A stretch of 64,000 bases of DNA from Pseudomonas ovata (GCF_003131185.1 NZ_QFFU01000006.1:186001-250000); one strand, 5' to 3'; shown: positions 18,601 through 27,049, counted from the stretch's first letter. The notes: generated from the sequence alone by a model not told the origin. Numbers and translations: made by a program.

Positions 18601-19339
18601 CGGCTTCAAGGCCGTGCAGCGCACCGATATTGAAAGTCAGGTGCGTAGCAAGACACTGCGCCTGAGCGATGCACAAGTGGCAGGCCTGGCCGTACTGTTT
18701 GAAGACATGAGCCGCACAGCCTACCGCGCTCAAAAGCGCGTAGACGAGAAGGGCGCTTCAGAGCTGTACCAGTCTTTCCCGTACAAGATTGCCGAGTTGC
18801 TGAAAAAGGAATATCTGGCACGTCTCAAGCGGCAGGCACTTGGACGCGAGGATCGCTTGCTGGCCGAGGCCGAGGCTGTACTGGGGCAGTACATCCAGTT
18901 TGTTGCCGGCTCGCGTGCTGATGTCTACCTGGATGAAGTTCATCCCGACCATGGCGAAAAGGTCACTGTACGCAATGAGTTCTTCACTGAGGGTTGGCTC
19001 GAGAACCTGATGCAGCCGGCCACTGCTGCGCCGGCTGCACCCGCCAGCGGCATGCCCCCGCCCCCGACAGCCAGTGGCTCTACGCCTCCACCGCCAGTGG
19101 CGGCACCCCAATACAGCTACCACCTGAGCGTCGCCGGCAGCACTTATGGGCCCTACACCACCGCCCAGCTGCAGCAGTACGTGCAAAGCGGACAGGTGAA
19201 CCGGGAAAGTCAGTTGTGGCGCGAAGGCATGGCCGCCTGGCAGAGCGCCGGACAGATTGCAGAGCTTGCATATCTGTTCCAGCCTCCTGCAAATGCACCT
19301 CAGGCTGCCGTGCCACCCCCTCCGCCGCCTGCGCACTAA
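15680..19339 (+). CDS. Giant FtsZ/tubulin-superfamily protein with C-terminal GYF-like domain
   Basis: Protein of 1219 residues. An N-terminal nucleotide-binding strand-loop (FIALGGTGMKVN, 24-35) is followed by AAGGTGSGS at 202-210, matching the tubulin/FtsZ signature loop GGGTGSG. The arrangement fits the large 'tubulin-like' bacterial families described by Makarova and Koonin (FtsZl). A long helical middle follows, then a Pro-rich linker and a GYF_2-like domain (about 1145-1200, with GPYTTAQLQQYVQSG and W-R-E-G-M-A-A-W), and a poly-Pro end. GGAG eight bases before the ATG at 15680 supports that start over an upstream in-frame one. GTPase activity and polymerisation are expected by homology, not shown. 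Confidence 0.8.
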   Translation: MNDNAQPTGAPVTPIVEKIHPTLFIALGGTGMKVNIRVRRRILNAIWGSNNQVQQVADFPVVQFINFDLDSGEVTQDGKSVKTDVLAEQVSFTSEEKIIEQLNLSKYTHSIDELNRHREVAEWFPLTPEKIKHLGIDPSKGAGQIRALSRLYFYDKYPTIRDKLRDKIGRLLSNIGAQADKLKKLGLEIEPGKIRIVITGSAAGGTGSGSFLDMGYLAKALLKESNIAGKVDLFFVLPGGFHAYNTERVQANGYAALMELETCMRGNPLLKYWDASDNLFIDSRPYDDVYIIDNANIAQAKTSDQEDIYEMLSDVLFTDFTSQDFANKKRSIAVNQNQHKIRSYTVRLPQDYGDNTELRFPCAYSSIGQAVLDTQIDARQNVRLSRQVQQMLKAFFGIASAAVGGNRPTDKERDEFLREQLDITPRTFTELPEFLSRVELTVATGEFTHYKIADDLLHVEGDISITGQIEQKAEALFERLQSGGADKEQWLVLVREIQQQLERDTKGSSVDSAERNHEVRIRENRHKRLAELTREDALPEKLFRRLDDDERGGLDYTLALVEMLKDRLENEGSGIIPALDKNAARFRELSEKLESAELAREFERLKETTDKGLFARLSGKDKQADTVLGQIKDTLRESLLFYVRYIAAREAAQLLRDVSEWLGRKESVDHNGQPIWNGFVGRLQDGRNAVNQLLKRIDTDIAKIDASIKEKHATLIPLKLVQNGDEPSAETPDVRAWAKDAFKDFGGSKVLFGKLQTEEGQEELLSKLRNKSVQQLPRQASGADPLLTALAVLTPDEQREKFRQLLQRAMPWTPLNLTGGFNINKDRYTCLIGVQDAVEFKRIYGAMLGQCLPQGTGLNAGQIQFVESGMPGKLICFTELSGFPLPALTPLPTYLASYTKESAAIPLHCHKRTSQFVQPIQFTQEQYRQFAEDFKLYLHAIALGVLKRLDNNLYEFFINKEDFTIGDEFSIRQGGFKAVQRTDIESQVRSKTLRLSDAQVAGLAVLFEDMSRTAYRAQKRVDEKGASELYQSFPYKIAELLKKEYLARLKRQALGREDRLLAEAEAVLGQYIQFVAGSRADVYLDEVHPDHGEKVTVRNEFFTEGWLENLMQPATAAPAAPASGMPPPPTASGSTPPPPVAAPQYSYHLSVAGSTYGPYTTAQLQQYVQSGQVNRESQLWREGMAAWQSAGQIAELAYLFQPPANAPQAAVPPPPPPAH

Positions 19340-19355
19340 GCAAGGACGACCTGTC

Positions 19356-20399
19356 ATGTCCCAGTCAGCAAAAGCCGTCAAGTTTCCTGTTGCCTGCGCC
19401 AACAGTGGCTGTGCCCAGCCACTGTGCGGGCCGGTCAATCACTGCCCGTACTGTGGGGCGGCGGTACAGCGTACTGCGCCGACGCTACGGGTCGTCTCGC
19501 CGGCTCCAGTACCTGAACCTGCCAGCGCTCCGGCCAAGGCACCGGTTTCCCAACCTGTGCCTGCATCGCCGCCTGCGGCGCCGGCGGTGGCAGCACCTGT
19601 CGTAACACCGGCATCGAGCCCGGCCCCGAGTCCTGAGCCTGAAGCGGCCAGGCCGAAACGGCGCATCAGCAAGGCAGGTCTGGGGCTGGTGGTTTTACTG
19701 GCATTGGGCGCCTACGGCTTGCAGCAGTTGGGCAGCAAGCATGATCAGCAGCAGGTCGAGCAGGCCCTTGCAGCCGGTAAGGCCTGCCTGGGGAAAAAGG
19801 ACTATCGCTGTGCTATCGACAATGCTGACCTTGCCTTGCAAAAGATTAGCGCCGAGCCAAGGGCGTTGAGTCTCAAGCAACAGGCTCAAGCTGGCCTGGC
19901 TCGCTTGCAGAAGTCTGAAGATGACAAGCAGGCCCGTCTGCAGGCCGAGGCGCAACGCAAGGCAGCAGCCGAGCAGGCCCGGCAGGATCAGGCGCGCGCC
20001 CGTGCCGAACAGCAGGAGCTCGAAGCGCGTCGTAGAAGTGAGGAGCAGGATCTGCGGGCCCAGCAGTTGCGCGAGCAGCGCGCCGAAGAGCAACGCCAGC
20101 AGGAGCTGCGTGCGCAGTTGCAGCAGCAACAGCAACAGCAACAACGCGCTCGTGAGCAACGTGCGCAGGAGCGTCCGGCCCAGCAGCCACGCAGATCCCA
20201 GGAGTCAGGCAATTATGTGGCGCCGCAGAATGTTTTAAACCGTCCTGGGAGTATCAACTTACCGTCTTCAGGCAGCAGTACCGATGACATTATTCGTCAG
20301 GGGCAGCAGTTGCAGCAGTTTCAACGTCAGCAGCAACAACAACGCCAGCCGCAAGGGCAACAGCAGGATCGTGATGTGATCAGATCGATCATCCAGTAA
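19356..20399 (+). CDS. Zinc-ribbon, transmembrane, coiled-coil protein of the tubulin-like cluster
   Basis: Protein of 347 residues with a clear layout: cysteines at 14, 19, 24, 30 and 33 (ending CPYCG) as a zinc ribbon; a Pro/Ala linker to about 100; one membrane helix near 106-124; a short TPR-like region (AGKACLGKKDYRCAIDNADLAL); then a Gln/Arg/Glu-rich coiled coil and a poly-Gln tail. The ribbon would face the cytoplasm, near the tubulin-like protein, and the coiled coil the periplasm. It starts 16 bases after the tubulin-like gene and ends the cluster. Confidence 0.7.
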   Translation: MSQSAKAVKFPVACANSGCAQPLCGPVNHCPYCGAAVQRTAPTLRVVSPAPVPEPASAPAKAPVSQPVPASPPAAPAVAAPVVTPASSPAPSPEPEAARPKRRISKAGLGLVVLLALGAYGLQQLGSKHDQQQVEQALAAGKACLGKKDYRCAIDNADLALQKISAEPRALSLKQQAQAGLARLQKSEDDKQARLQAEAQRKAAAEQARQDQARARAEQQELEARRRSEEQDLRAQQLREQRAEEQRQQELRAQLQQQQQQQQRAREQRAQERPAQQPRRSQESGNYVAPQNVLNRPGSINLPSSGSSTDDIIRQGQQLQQFQRQQQQQRQPQGQQQDRDVIRSIIQ

Positions 20400-20447
20400 T
20401 GAGCCTTGTCTGCAAGGGGGCCGGCGCATTGTCAATGTTGCCGGTCT

Positions 20448-21011
20448 TCACGCGGTCAAATGCTCAAACAGAATCGTCGCCCCCACGATCATCAACACCA
20501 CCCCACCGACAATCTCCGCCCGCTTGCCAACAACCGTCCCCAGCACCCGGCCCAGCATCACCCCGATCGTCACCATGATCATCGTGGCCAAACCAATAGC
20601 CGCTGCCGCTACCAGAATATTCACATCGACAAACGCAAGACCCACACCCACGGCCAGCGCATCGATACTCGTCGCAAAGGCCGTGACGGCCAGCACCAGA
20701 AACGAATGCTGGCGGGTCTTCTCTTCTTGTTCATCCTCGTCTTTCACGCCGTTGTAGATCATGTGCAGGCCCAGGGCGATCAGCAGTGTGAAGGCGATCC
20801 AGTGATCCCAGTCGGCGACCCAGGCGGTGGCAGCCTGGCCGATCGCCCAGCCGACAAGCGGCGTAATGCCTTCGATCACACCAAAGATCAGGCCGGTGCG
20901 CAAAGCTTCAGAGAGGCGGGGTTTATGCAGTGCCGAGCCTTTGCCGATGGCGGCTGCGAAGGCGTCGGTAGACATCGCAAGCGCGATGAAGATGAGGGAA
21001 ATCGGGTTCAC
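20448..21011 (-). CDS. mntP: Manganese efflux pump MntP
   Basis: Six-helix inner-membrane exporter (187 residues) that removes excess Mn2+. The two halves are similar, with conserved acidic residues in [15 protein letters not shown] (D16) and [16 protein letters not shown], and a charged central loop ([13 protein letters not shown]). The start is GTG at 21011. A yybP-ykoY riboswitch and a promoter lie directly upstream, so the gene should be switched on by manganese. It converges on the tubulin-like cluster, 48 bases away. Confidence 0.93.
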   Translation of the reverse strand: MNPISLIFIALAMSTDAFAAAIGKGSALHKPRLSEALRTGLIFGVIEGITPLVGWAIGQAATAWVADWDHWIAFTLLIALGLHMIYNGVKDEDEQEEKTRQHSFLVLAVTAFATSIDALAVGVGLAFVDVNILVAAAAIGLATMIMVTIGVMLGRVLGTVVGKRAEIVGGVVLMIVGATILFEHLTA

Positions 21012-21067
21012 GGTGTACGTCCGCCGGGCTATGAGTCAACGACAAAGACACGCGCCCGGCTTGAGCA

Positions 21068-21183
21068 TGTGCTGTGTCGCTGGTCTCACCAACCAAAAAT
21101 GGTGTTCGTACCACGGCTGACTGAAGCCGAGAATGTTGATACGAACGCTCGCGATTGCTCGCCAGCAGGTTACTCCCCAACGG
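21068..21183 (-). promoter_or_regulatory. yybP-ykoY (Mn2+-sensing) riboswitch upstream of mntP
   Basis: On the minus strand the leader reads TTGGGGAGTAACCTGCTGGC, then TCAACATTC (21131-21139), then GGTGAGACCAGC (21079-21090). These are the conserved blocks of the yybP-ykoY aptamer (GGGGAGUA, CAACAU, GAGACC). Gene context agrees, since the E. coli mntP leader has the same element. About 57 bases separate it from the GTG start, room for the expression platform. Confidence 0.85.
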
Positions 21184-21191
21184 AAGCGGCG

Positions 21192-21219
21192 ATTATATAC
21201 GCGTACCTGTGAAAGTGAA
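21192..21219 (-). promoter_or_regulatory. Promoter of the mntP transcript
   Basis: TTCACT (-35) and TATAAT (-10) are spaced by 16 bases. Transcription would begin near 21185, exactly at the 5' edge of the aptamer. Confidence 0.6.
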
Positions 21220-21380
21220 GTTAAGTATTTGTTGTCTCTGGAAAAGCCATTTTGGGTAACAGGATGGCGTATGGCATCGTGCAAAGGAAAGGTGCATTGT
21301 GTCTGGAAGCGTTATCTAAAGCCTGGCGCAATCCCTTACAGTAGACGCTTGATAGCAACAAGCCATGAGGTATCTGGAAC

Positions 21381-23138
21381 GTGCAGCACGAAATACACCC
21401 CCTGTCGGACACGCCGCTGCGTCAGCAGATGCTGGCAAACGTAGCGTGCTTCGAGGGTATCAAGGATGAGGTGTTCAATGAGTTGATCGGGATGGCTACG
21501 GCGCATTTTGCTGTGCCGATTGCGCTGATTTCGATTCTCGAAAGCCGTCGCCAGTGGTTCTGGGCGCAGGCCGGGATGGAGTGCACTCAGACGCCGTTGA
21601 TCGACTCGTTCTGTGCCACTGCCGTGGCCGCCGATGGCTTCTTTCAAGTCACGGATGCGGTTGTCGATTCACGTTTTCGTGACAATCCACTGGTGCTGGG
21701 CAATCCTGGCATTCGCTTCTACGCGGGTTACCCGCTGGTCACCAGTGAAGGACTGACGCTGGGGATGTTCTGCATCATCGACACAAAACCCCGCCCCGGC
21801 CTCACCACTGAACAACAGAGCATCCTCAAGCAACTGGCCCGTATCGTCATGCTGCGCATCCGCGACCTGCGCGAAAGCAGCTATGTCGATGGCAGCATCG
21901 GCCTGTACAACCGTATCAAGTTTGAAAAAGACGTCGAGGCCTACAGGCATCGTGGCGAGCCGGTGACGGTCATCGCCGCCGACATGATCTCGCCGACCTT
22001 CCTCAACGAGATCGTCAAGTCCCTGGGCTATCCCTTTGCTGCCAAGGTCATGTTGCTGCTCAAGGACAAGCTCAAACGCATCATTGGCGAGCGTGACCTG
22101 TACAAGATCAGCCCGACCCGCTTTGGCTTCATGATTCCAGGCGTAGGCGAGATCGAGGAACTGATCGGGCTGTTGTCTGCCGAGATCGAGCAGCCCATCG
22201 AGTGCTCCGGCATTCCCCTGCAGCCGCGGGCGGGGCTTGGCATGTTGCGGCTCACGCCGGGTGACTGGCACGAAGACTGGCTGCGTTGCCTGGTCAGTTC
22301 GGCCGACCATGCACGAAACACCGGCAAGGGCTGGGTGTATTTCGAACCCGAGCTGGATCGGGCGCAGATGCGGGCATTTACGCTGCTGACCTCGCTGTCC
22401 AAGGCGGTGGAGCGCGATGACCAGTTCTATCTGGAATACCAGCCCAAGGTCGAGGCGGCGAGCGGCCGGCTGTGCGGCGTTGAGGCCTTGCTGCGCTGGC
22501 GGCACCCGGAGCTGGGGCTGATCAGCCCGGGCGAGTTTATTCCGCTGGCGGAAAAGACTCCGTTGATCCGCAAGATCAGCGCCTGGGTGGCACGTCGGGC
22601 GCTGGAACAGTTGGCGGACTGGAAGGCGCAGGGATTCGAGTGGCAGGTGTCGATCAATGTGTCAGCGGCCGACATGGCCGACTCGACCTTTGTCGACCAG
22701 TTGATCGGCCTGCTGCGCGAGAAGACGATCGAGCCCCACCTGCTGGAAGTGGAACTCACCGAAAGTGCATTGATCACCAATCCCGAACTGACCCGGGTCA
22801 ATCTGGAACGAGTCCGCGATTGCGGTATTCGCCTGGCCATCGATGACTTCGGCACCGGCTACAGCAATTGGACTTACCTGCGCATGTTGCCGGCCACAAC
22901 CGTCAAGCTGGACCAGTCGTTCATGCGCGATGCCTGCCGCGATACGAAGGACCGGGCGGTGGTGACCTCGATCATTCAGCTGGCGCAGACCATTGGCTAT
23001 CAGGTCGTGGCCGAAGGGGTGGAAACCGCCGAGCTGTATGAGCTGCTCAAGACCTGGGGGTGCGATCAGATCCAGGGGTATTACGTGGCCCGGCCCATGC
23101 TGCCGAACCTGTTGGTGGCCTGGGCGCAGAGTCGGTGA
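21381..23138 (+). CDS. GAF - degenerate GGDEF - EAL cyclic-di-GMP phosphodiesterase
   Basis: Protein of 585 residues, cytosolic. A GAF sensor (about 20-160) is followed by a GGDEF-like domain whose signature is SPTRF, so it cannot make c-di-GMP but might bind GTP. The EAL domain (about 340-580) keeps EALLRW, the ELTES glutamate, DDFGTG, the lysine in VKLDQSF and the VAEGVE glutamate; hydrolysis of c-di-GMP is therefore expected. The start is GTG at 21381. No partner gene is adjacent. Confidence 0.85.
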   Translation: MQHEIHPLSDTPLRQQMLANVACFEGIKDEVFNELIGMATAHFAVPIALISILESRRQWFWAQAGMECTQTPLIDSFCATAVAADGFFQVTDAVVDSRFRDNPLVLGNPGIRFYAGYPLVTSEGLTLGMFCIIDTKPRPGLTTEQQSILKQLARIVMLRIRDLRESSYVDGSIGLYNRIKFEKDVEAYRHRGEPVTVIAADMISPTFLNEIVKSLGYPFAAKVMLLLKDKLKRIIGERDLYKISPTRFGFMIPGVGEIEELIGLLSAEIEQPIECSGIPLQPRAGLGMLRLTPGDWHEDWLRCLVSSADHARNTGKGWVYFEPELDRAQMRAFTLLTSLSKAVERDDQFYLEYQPKVEAASGRLCGVEALLRWRHPELGLISPGEFIPLAEKTPLIRKISAWVARRALEQLADWKAQGFEWQVSINVSAADMADSTFVDQLIGLLREKTIEPHLLEVELTESALITNPELTRVNLERVRDCGIRLAIDDFGTGYSNWTYLRMLPATTVKLDQSFMRDACRDTKDRAVVTSIIQLAQTIGYQVVAEGVETAELYELLKTWGCDQIQGYYVARPMLPNLLVAWAQSR

Positions 23139-23242
23139 GCGGTCGCGGGCAACCTGTGTGATGCAGGCCGGCTGAATCTTTTACCGCTTGTTCCTATCAG
23201 AGTGATGGGCACGTGCTCATAGTCATGATCGAGGAACAGCCA

Positions 23243-23782
23243 TTGAATATCGCATGCCTGGGATGGGGATCGCTGATCTGGAAGCCGGAGGCATTGCCGC
23301 TGGCGGGCGAGTGGTATCAGGACGGGCCTGAGCTGCCGGTCGAGTTCTGTCGGGTGGGCGATAAGGGCGAGCTGGCCACGGCCTTGTGCTGCAACGCACC
23401 GTCCAGCCAGGTGCTGTGGGCGCTGCTGGCCGTGGACAGCGTCGAGCAGGCCTGCGCCAGCCTGCGCGAGCGCGAACAGATTGCTGCTGACCGGCAGGAT
23501 GGCATCGGAGTGTTCATCCCCGACAAGACCGAGGTCGGGCCGTTGGCCGAGTGGGCAGCGGTACGCAAAGTCGATGCGATTATCTGGACCGCCTTGCCAC
23601 CCCGGCTGGATGCCATCGAAGGACGTTTGCCATCGCTGAAGGATGCCTTGGGCTACCTCGACGGACTGTCGGGCGAGCGTCTTGAACATGCCCGCCATTA
23701 CATCGAACAAGTCCCTCGGCAGATCGACACACCCTATCGACGGGCGATCCGTAAACGCTTCGGGTGGGGCCAGGGTCAATAA
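23243..23782 (+). CDS. Gamma-glutamylcyclotransferase-like hypothetical protein
   Basis: About 179 residues. The opening LGWGSLIW resembles the YGSN/GGSL loop of gamma-glutamylcyclotransferase folds, and a conserved-looking block EGRLPSLKDALGYL follows in the C-terminal half. Substrate unknown. I chose TTG at 23243 because GAGGAA lies six bases before it and the protein then begins at the first strand; upstream in-frame ATG (23225) and GTG (23213) starts lack a ribosome site. Confidence 0.6.
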   Translation: MNIACLGWGSLIWKPEALPLAGEWYQDGPELPVEFCRVGDKGELATALCCNAPSSQVLWALLAVDSVEQACASLREREQIAADRQDGIGVFIPDKTEVGPLAEWAAVRKVDAIIWTALPPRLDAIEGRLPSLKDALGYLDGLSGERLEHARHYIEQVPRQIDTPYRRAIRKRFGWGQGQ

Positions 23783-23808
23783 GTCTGTCCAGGCGTTGCC
23801 GATCAGCA

Positions 23809-23875
23809 GGAGCGACCAACGGTCGCGAAAAGATCCGCATGATTCAGGGCGGCATTCGCGACCGTTGGTCGCTCC
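23809..23875. repeat. REP-like 21-bp inverted repeat
   Basis: GGAGCGACCAACGGTCGCGA with one further A and its exact complement flank a 25-base loop, between two convergent genes. A close relative lies at 28395-28461. It may stop transcription from both sides. Confidence 0.8.
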
Positions 23876-23891
23876 TACGGGCTGCCAGCCC

Positions 23892-25283
23892 TCAATGCTG
23901 AGGGCTGGACGGCTCGACGCTGGTTTTGGCCGTTTCATGACCGGCATCCAGCGTGCTGCGGATCGCCTTGACCTGCTCGGCCGACACCACGCTGGCGCTG
24001 TTCGACCAGCCCTGGCGCAGGAAGGTCGCCAGGGCTGCGGTCTCGCTGTCATCCAGGCGCCAGGCAAAGCCCGGCATTGGCAGCACCGAGGGGGCTCGTG
24101 CCGTCGACGGCGTCTGGGCACCGGCGAGGATCACGCTGATCAGCGCGCTGGGGTTGTCGGCGTTGATGATCGATGCGCCATCCAGTTGCGGGAAGATGCG
24201 CGAGGCACCATTGCCGCCGACGAAGTGGCAGGCACCGCAATTGTCCACGTACAGACGCTCGCCCAGGGTCAGGTCCTTGGCGGCGGTCAGCTTGGCGGTA
24301 GTCGCTTCGCTGGCGGACGATTTGGCCGCTGCCGGCGCTTTCTTGCCATCGAGCGATTTCAGGTAGGCCGCCACGGCGCCCAGGTCTTCATCGCTCATGT
24401 GCGAGGTGCTGTTGGCGACCACGTCGGTCATTTCGCCGCCGACCGAGGCCTTGGCGTTGCGGCCGGTGCCCAGGTAATCGACGATTTCTTCATGCGACCA
24501 GTGCGGCATGCCGCGCAACGGCGGGACCGCCCAGCCATTGAGTTCGGCACCGGCCAGGTAGTCCGGGTCTTTTTCGTCCAGGCCTTTCTCCTGCATGGTC
24601 AGCGCCCGTGGCGTGTGGCACGAGCCGCAGTGGCCCAGGCCCTGCACCAGGTAGGCGCCGCGCGCGACCTGAGCGGCTTTGCCCTCGGTCGAGGCCTTGA
24701 GCGACACGGCGGCCTGCTCCGGCGTCGGCGAGAACAGCGTGCGCCAGTAGGCCAGCGGCCAGCGGATCGACAGCGGCCACGGGATGTCATTGGCCTTGTT
24801 GGCCTGATTCACCGGTTTGACGCCGCTCATGAAGTAGGCGTACAGCGCTTCGGTGTCCTGGTCGGTGGTGCGGGCATAGGACGGGAAAGGCATCGCCGGG
24901 TACAGCGCGCTGCCGTCATGACCGATGCCGCGACGCACGGCGCGCTCAAACTCGCCGTAGCTCCAGCCCCCGATGCCGGTGTCTTTGTCCGGACTGATGT
25001 TGGTGGCGTAGATGGTGCCGATGGGTGACTCGATGCCGCGCCCGCCGGCAAACGGCTGGCCGCCATGGGCGGTGTGGCAGGCGACGCAGTCACCGGCGCG
25101 CGCCAGGTATTCACCCTTGGCGATCAACTCGGGTGTCACCGGTTGCGACAGTTGCGCACCGGTGTCGCCGGCGCGGTTGAGCCAGCCGGCGAGCAGCCAG
25201 CCCAGCAGCGCCAGCACGACGCCGATCACGACCAGGGCGATCAGCAGGGAACGGGGTCTGGATTTCACGTGTGCGCTCCTCAT
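23892..25283 (-). CDS. Triheme c-type cytochrome subunit of gluconate-type dehydrogenase
   Basis: Electron-transfer subunit of 463 residues that carries electrons from the flavoprotein to ubiquinone. An N-terminal membrane helix (about 13-34) anchors it to the periplasmic face. Three heme sites are seen at C66-VA-C69-H, C219-GS-C222-H and C349-GA-C352-H. An Ala/Ser/Lys-rich linker (about 314-335) separates heme domains 2 and 3. Its start overlaps the flavoprotein stop by four bases, confirming the operon. Confidence 0.9.
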   Translation of the reverse strand: MRSAHVKSRPRSLLIALVVIGVVLALLGWLLAGWLNRAGDTGAQLSQPVTPELIAKGEYLARAGDCVACHTAHGGQPFAGGRGIESPIGTIYATNISPDKDTGIGGWSYGEFERAVRRGIGHDGSALYPAMPFPSYARTTDQDTEALYAYFMSGVKPVNQANKANDIPWPLSIRWPLAYWRTLFSPTPEQAAVSLKASTEGKAAQVARGAYLVQGLGHCGSCHTPRALTMQEKGLDEKDPDYLAGAELNGWAVPPLRGMPHWSHEEIVDYLGTGRNAKASVGGEMTDVVANSTSHMSDEDLGAVAAYLKSLDGKKAPAAAKSSASEATTAKLTAAKDLTLGERLYVDNCGACHFVGGNGASRIFPQLDGASIINADNPSALISVILAGAQTPSTARAPSVLPMPGFAWRLDDSETAALATFLRQGWSNSASVVSAEQVKAIRSTLDAGHETAKTSVEPSSPQH

Positions 25284-27049
25284 GCCTGCACCAGCGGGCC
25301 GGGGTTTTTCAGGTACTGGTCCTTGATGGCCTGGGCGGCGAACAGCGTCAGGGCGCCGATCAGGGCCGTCGGGTTGGCCTGGAAGTTCTGTGGAAACGCG
25401 TTACCGCCCGGCACGAATACGTTGTGCACGTCCCAGCTCTGCAGGTAGCGGTTCAGCGCGCTGGTCTCTGGCGACTCGCCCATCACCGCGCCACCGACGT
25501 TGTGGGTCGACACATACTTGGTGATGTCCCAGTGTGAATCGAGGCCCAGGAAGCTTTCCGAGTAGCTGTCCGGTCCCAGTTCTTTGGTGATGTTCTGCAC
25601 GATGCCGCGCAGGTGCTGCTGCAGTTTCAGTTCGTTCTGTTTCCAGTCGAAGGTGATGCGCAGCAGTGGCTGGCCCCATGGGTCCTTGTAGGTCGGGTCC
25701 AGGTCCAGGTAATGGTCGCGATAGGACATGCAGCCGGTAGAGATGCTGACCTTCATCGAATGGCCATACCAGTCGGCCATGCCGTCTTTCCAGCCCTGGC
25801 CCCATTCCGGGGTGCCGGCCGGCAGCGACGTGCCGATCGGAGTGCCGGTGGCCTGCGAGCTGTGGATCTTGGCGCCGCCAATGAACCCCAGCGCCGCACC
25901 GTCGTAGTTGCCCGGCGAGATATCGTTGAACATCTGCCCGGTGGCGCCGGCGGTGGCGAACGGGTTGAAAGTCTTGTCCTTGAAGAACAGGGTGCTGGCG
26001 CCCACGCTCAGGTAGGCGTAGTTACGCCCGATGGTGCCGGTCTCGGTCACCGGGTCATACGGTTTGCCGATGCCGGACAACAGCATCAGGCGCACATTGA
26101 CGAACTGGAAACCGGCCAGCACGACGATCTTGGCCGGCTGGAACACCAGGTTGCCGTCGCCGTCGGCGTAGGTCACGCCGCGGGCGGTCTTGCCGTCCGG
26201 GTGCAGTTCGACTTTCAGGACGTTGGCGTTGACCTTGTAGTCGAAGTTGTCCATGCGCTTGAGTGCGTCCATGACCGCCGTTTGCGGCGACGCCTTGGAG
26301 TAGTTCAGGCACGGGTACTTGCTGCAATAGCCGCAGTAATTGCACGGCGCGATCTGGTTGCCGTAAGGGTTGGTCCAGGCGCGCGAGACGTTGGCCGACG
26401 GGTTGGGGAAGGGGTGGTAGCCCAGCTTGCGCGCCGCGGTGGCAAACATCGAGCAGTTCAGGGTGTCTTCCAGCGCCGGCAGCGGAAAGGGGCTGGAGCG
26501 CGGGCCCTCGAACGGGTCGCCACCTTCGATGATCTTGCCGTTGAGGTTGCCGGTATTGCCCGACAGGCCGCAGATCTTGTCGAACTTGTCCAGGTACGGC
26601 TCGATCTCGTCCCAGGTGAACGGGTAGTCACCAATGCGCATGTCGTCTTGCAGGATGCCTTTGGCGTAGGCCTGGTCGGCGTAGGTCTTGAGCTTGATGT
26701 CAGTGGGTGTCGGGCGGATCAGTACACCGGTCCAGTGCAGGCCGGAGCCGCCGACGCCAGTACCCGGCACGAAGGCGCCCCACTTGCGGGTCGGCAGGGC
26801 GGTGCTGCTCATGTTATGACGCACGGTCAGGGCGCCGTCCTTGGGGGTGACCATGATCTTGTTGCGTACGGCGTAGGCGTACTGGTCGGCCGGCTTGGGG
26901 TACATGAAGTCCGCGTTGTTGCGGTCTTCACCGCGCTCCAGGGCGCGGACCTTCAAACCGGCCTGGGCCAGTTCGATGCTCATCAGGGAGCCGGTCCAGC
27001 CGAGGCCGACGACGACAACGTCGACTTCGTCATTGGTAATAGTTGCCAT
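25280..27049 (-). CDS. GMC-family FAD dehydrogenase, large subunit (gluconate 2-dehydrogenase type)
   Basis: Catalytic flavoprotein of 589 residues that oxidises a sugar acid or polyol in the periplasm, most likely D-gluconate to 2-ketogluconate. An FAD-binding motif, VVVVGLGWTGSLMSIELAQAG, is near the N-terminus, an iron-sulfur-like cysteine cluster (CNYCGYCSKYPC) is in the middle, and the GMC active-site His region (STHNVGGAVMGE) is near the end. No own export signal, so it probably travels with the Tat-borne small subunit. I chose the ATG at 27049 because the FAD motif then sits at the normal position. Confidence 0.88.
   Translation of the reverse strand: MATITNDEVDVVVVGLGWTGSLMSIELAQAGLKVRALERGEDRNNADFMYPKPADQYAYAVRNKIMVTPKDGALTVRHNMSSTALPTRKWGAFVPGTGVGGSGLHWTGVLIRPTPTDIKLKTYADQAYAKGILQDDMRIGDYPFTWDEIEPYLDKFDKICGLSGNTGNLNGKIIEGGDPFEGPRSSPFPLPALEDTLNCSMFATAARKLGYHPFPNPSANVSRAWTNPYGNQIAPCNYCGYCSKYPCLNYSKASPQTAVMDALKRMDNFDYKVNANVLKVELHPDGKTARGVTYADGDGNLVFQPAKIVVLAGFQFVNVRLMLLSGIGKPYDPVTETGTIGRNYAYLSVGASTLFFKDKTFNPFATAGATGQMFNDISPGNYDGAALGFIGGAKIHSSQATGTPIGTSLPAGTPEWGQGWKDGMADWYGHSMKVSISTGCMSYRDHYLDLDPTYKDPWGQPLLRITFDWKQNELKLQQHLRGIVQNITKELGPDSYSESFLGLDSHWDITKYVSTHNVGGAVMGESPETSALNRYLQSWDVHNVFVPGGNAFPQNFQANPTALIGALTLFAAQAIKDQYLKNPGPLVQA

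Noticed and set aside
17048..18733. Minus-strand open frame of 561 codons opposite the tubulin-like gene
   Set aside because: It follows the codon bias of the forward gene, lacks a start signal and resembles no family.
20400..20447. Strong terminator between the tubulin-like cluster and mntP
   Set aside because: An imperfect CCGGC/GCCGG hairpin can be drawn, but there is no T tract, so I did not list it.
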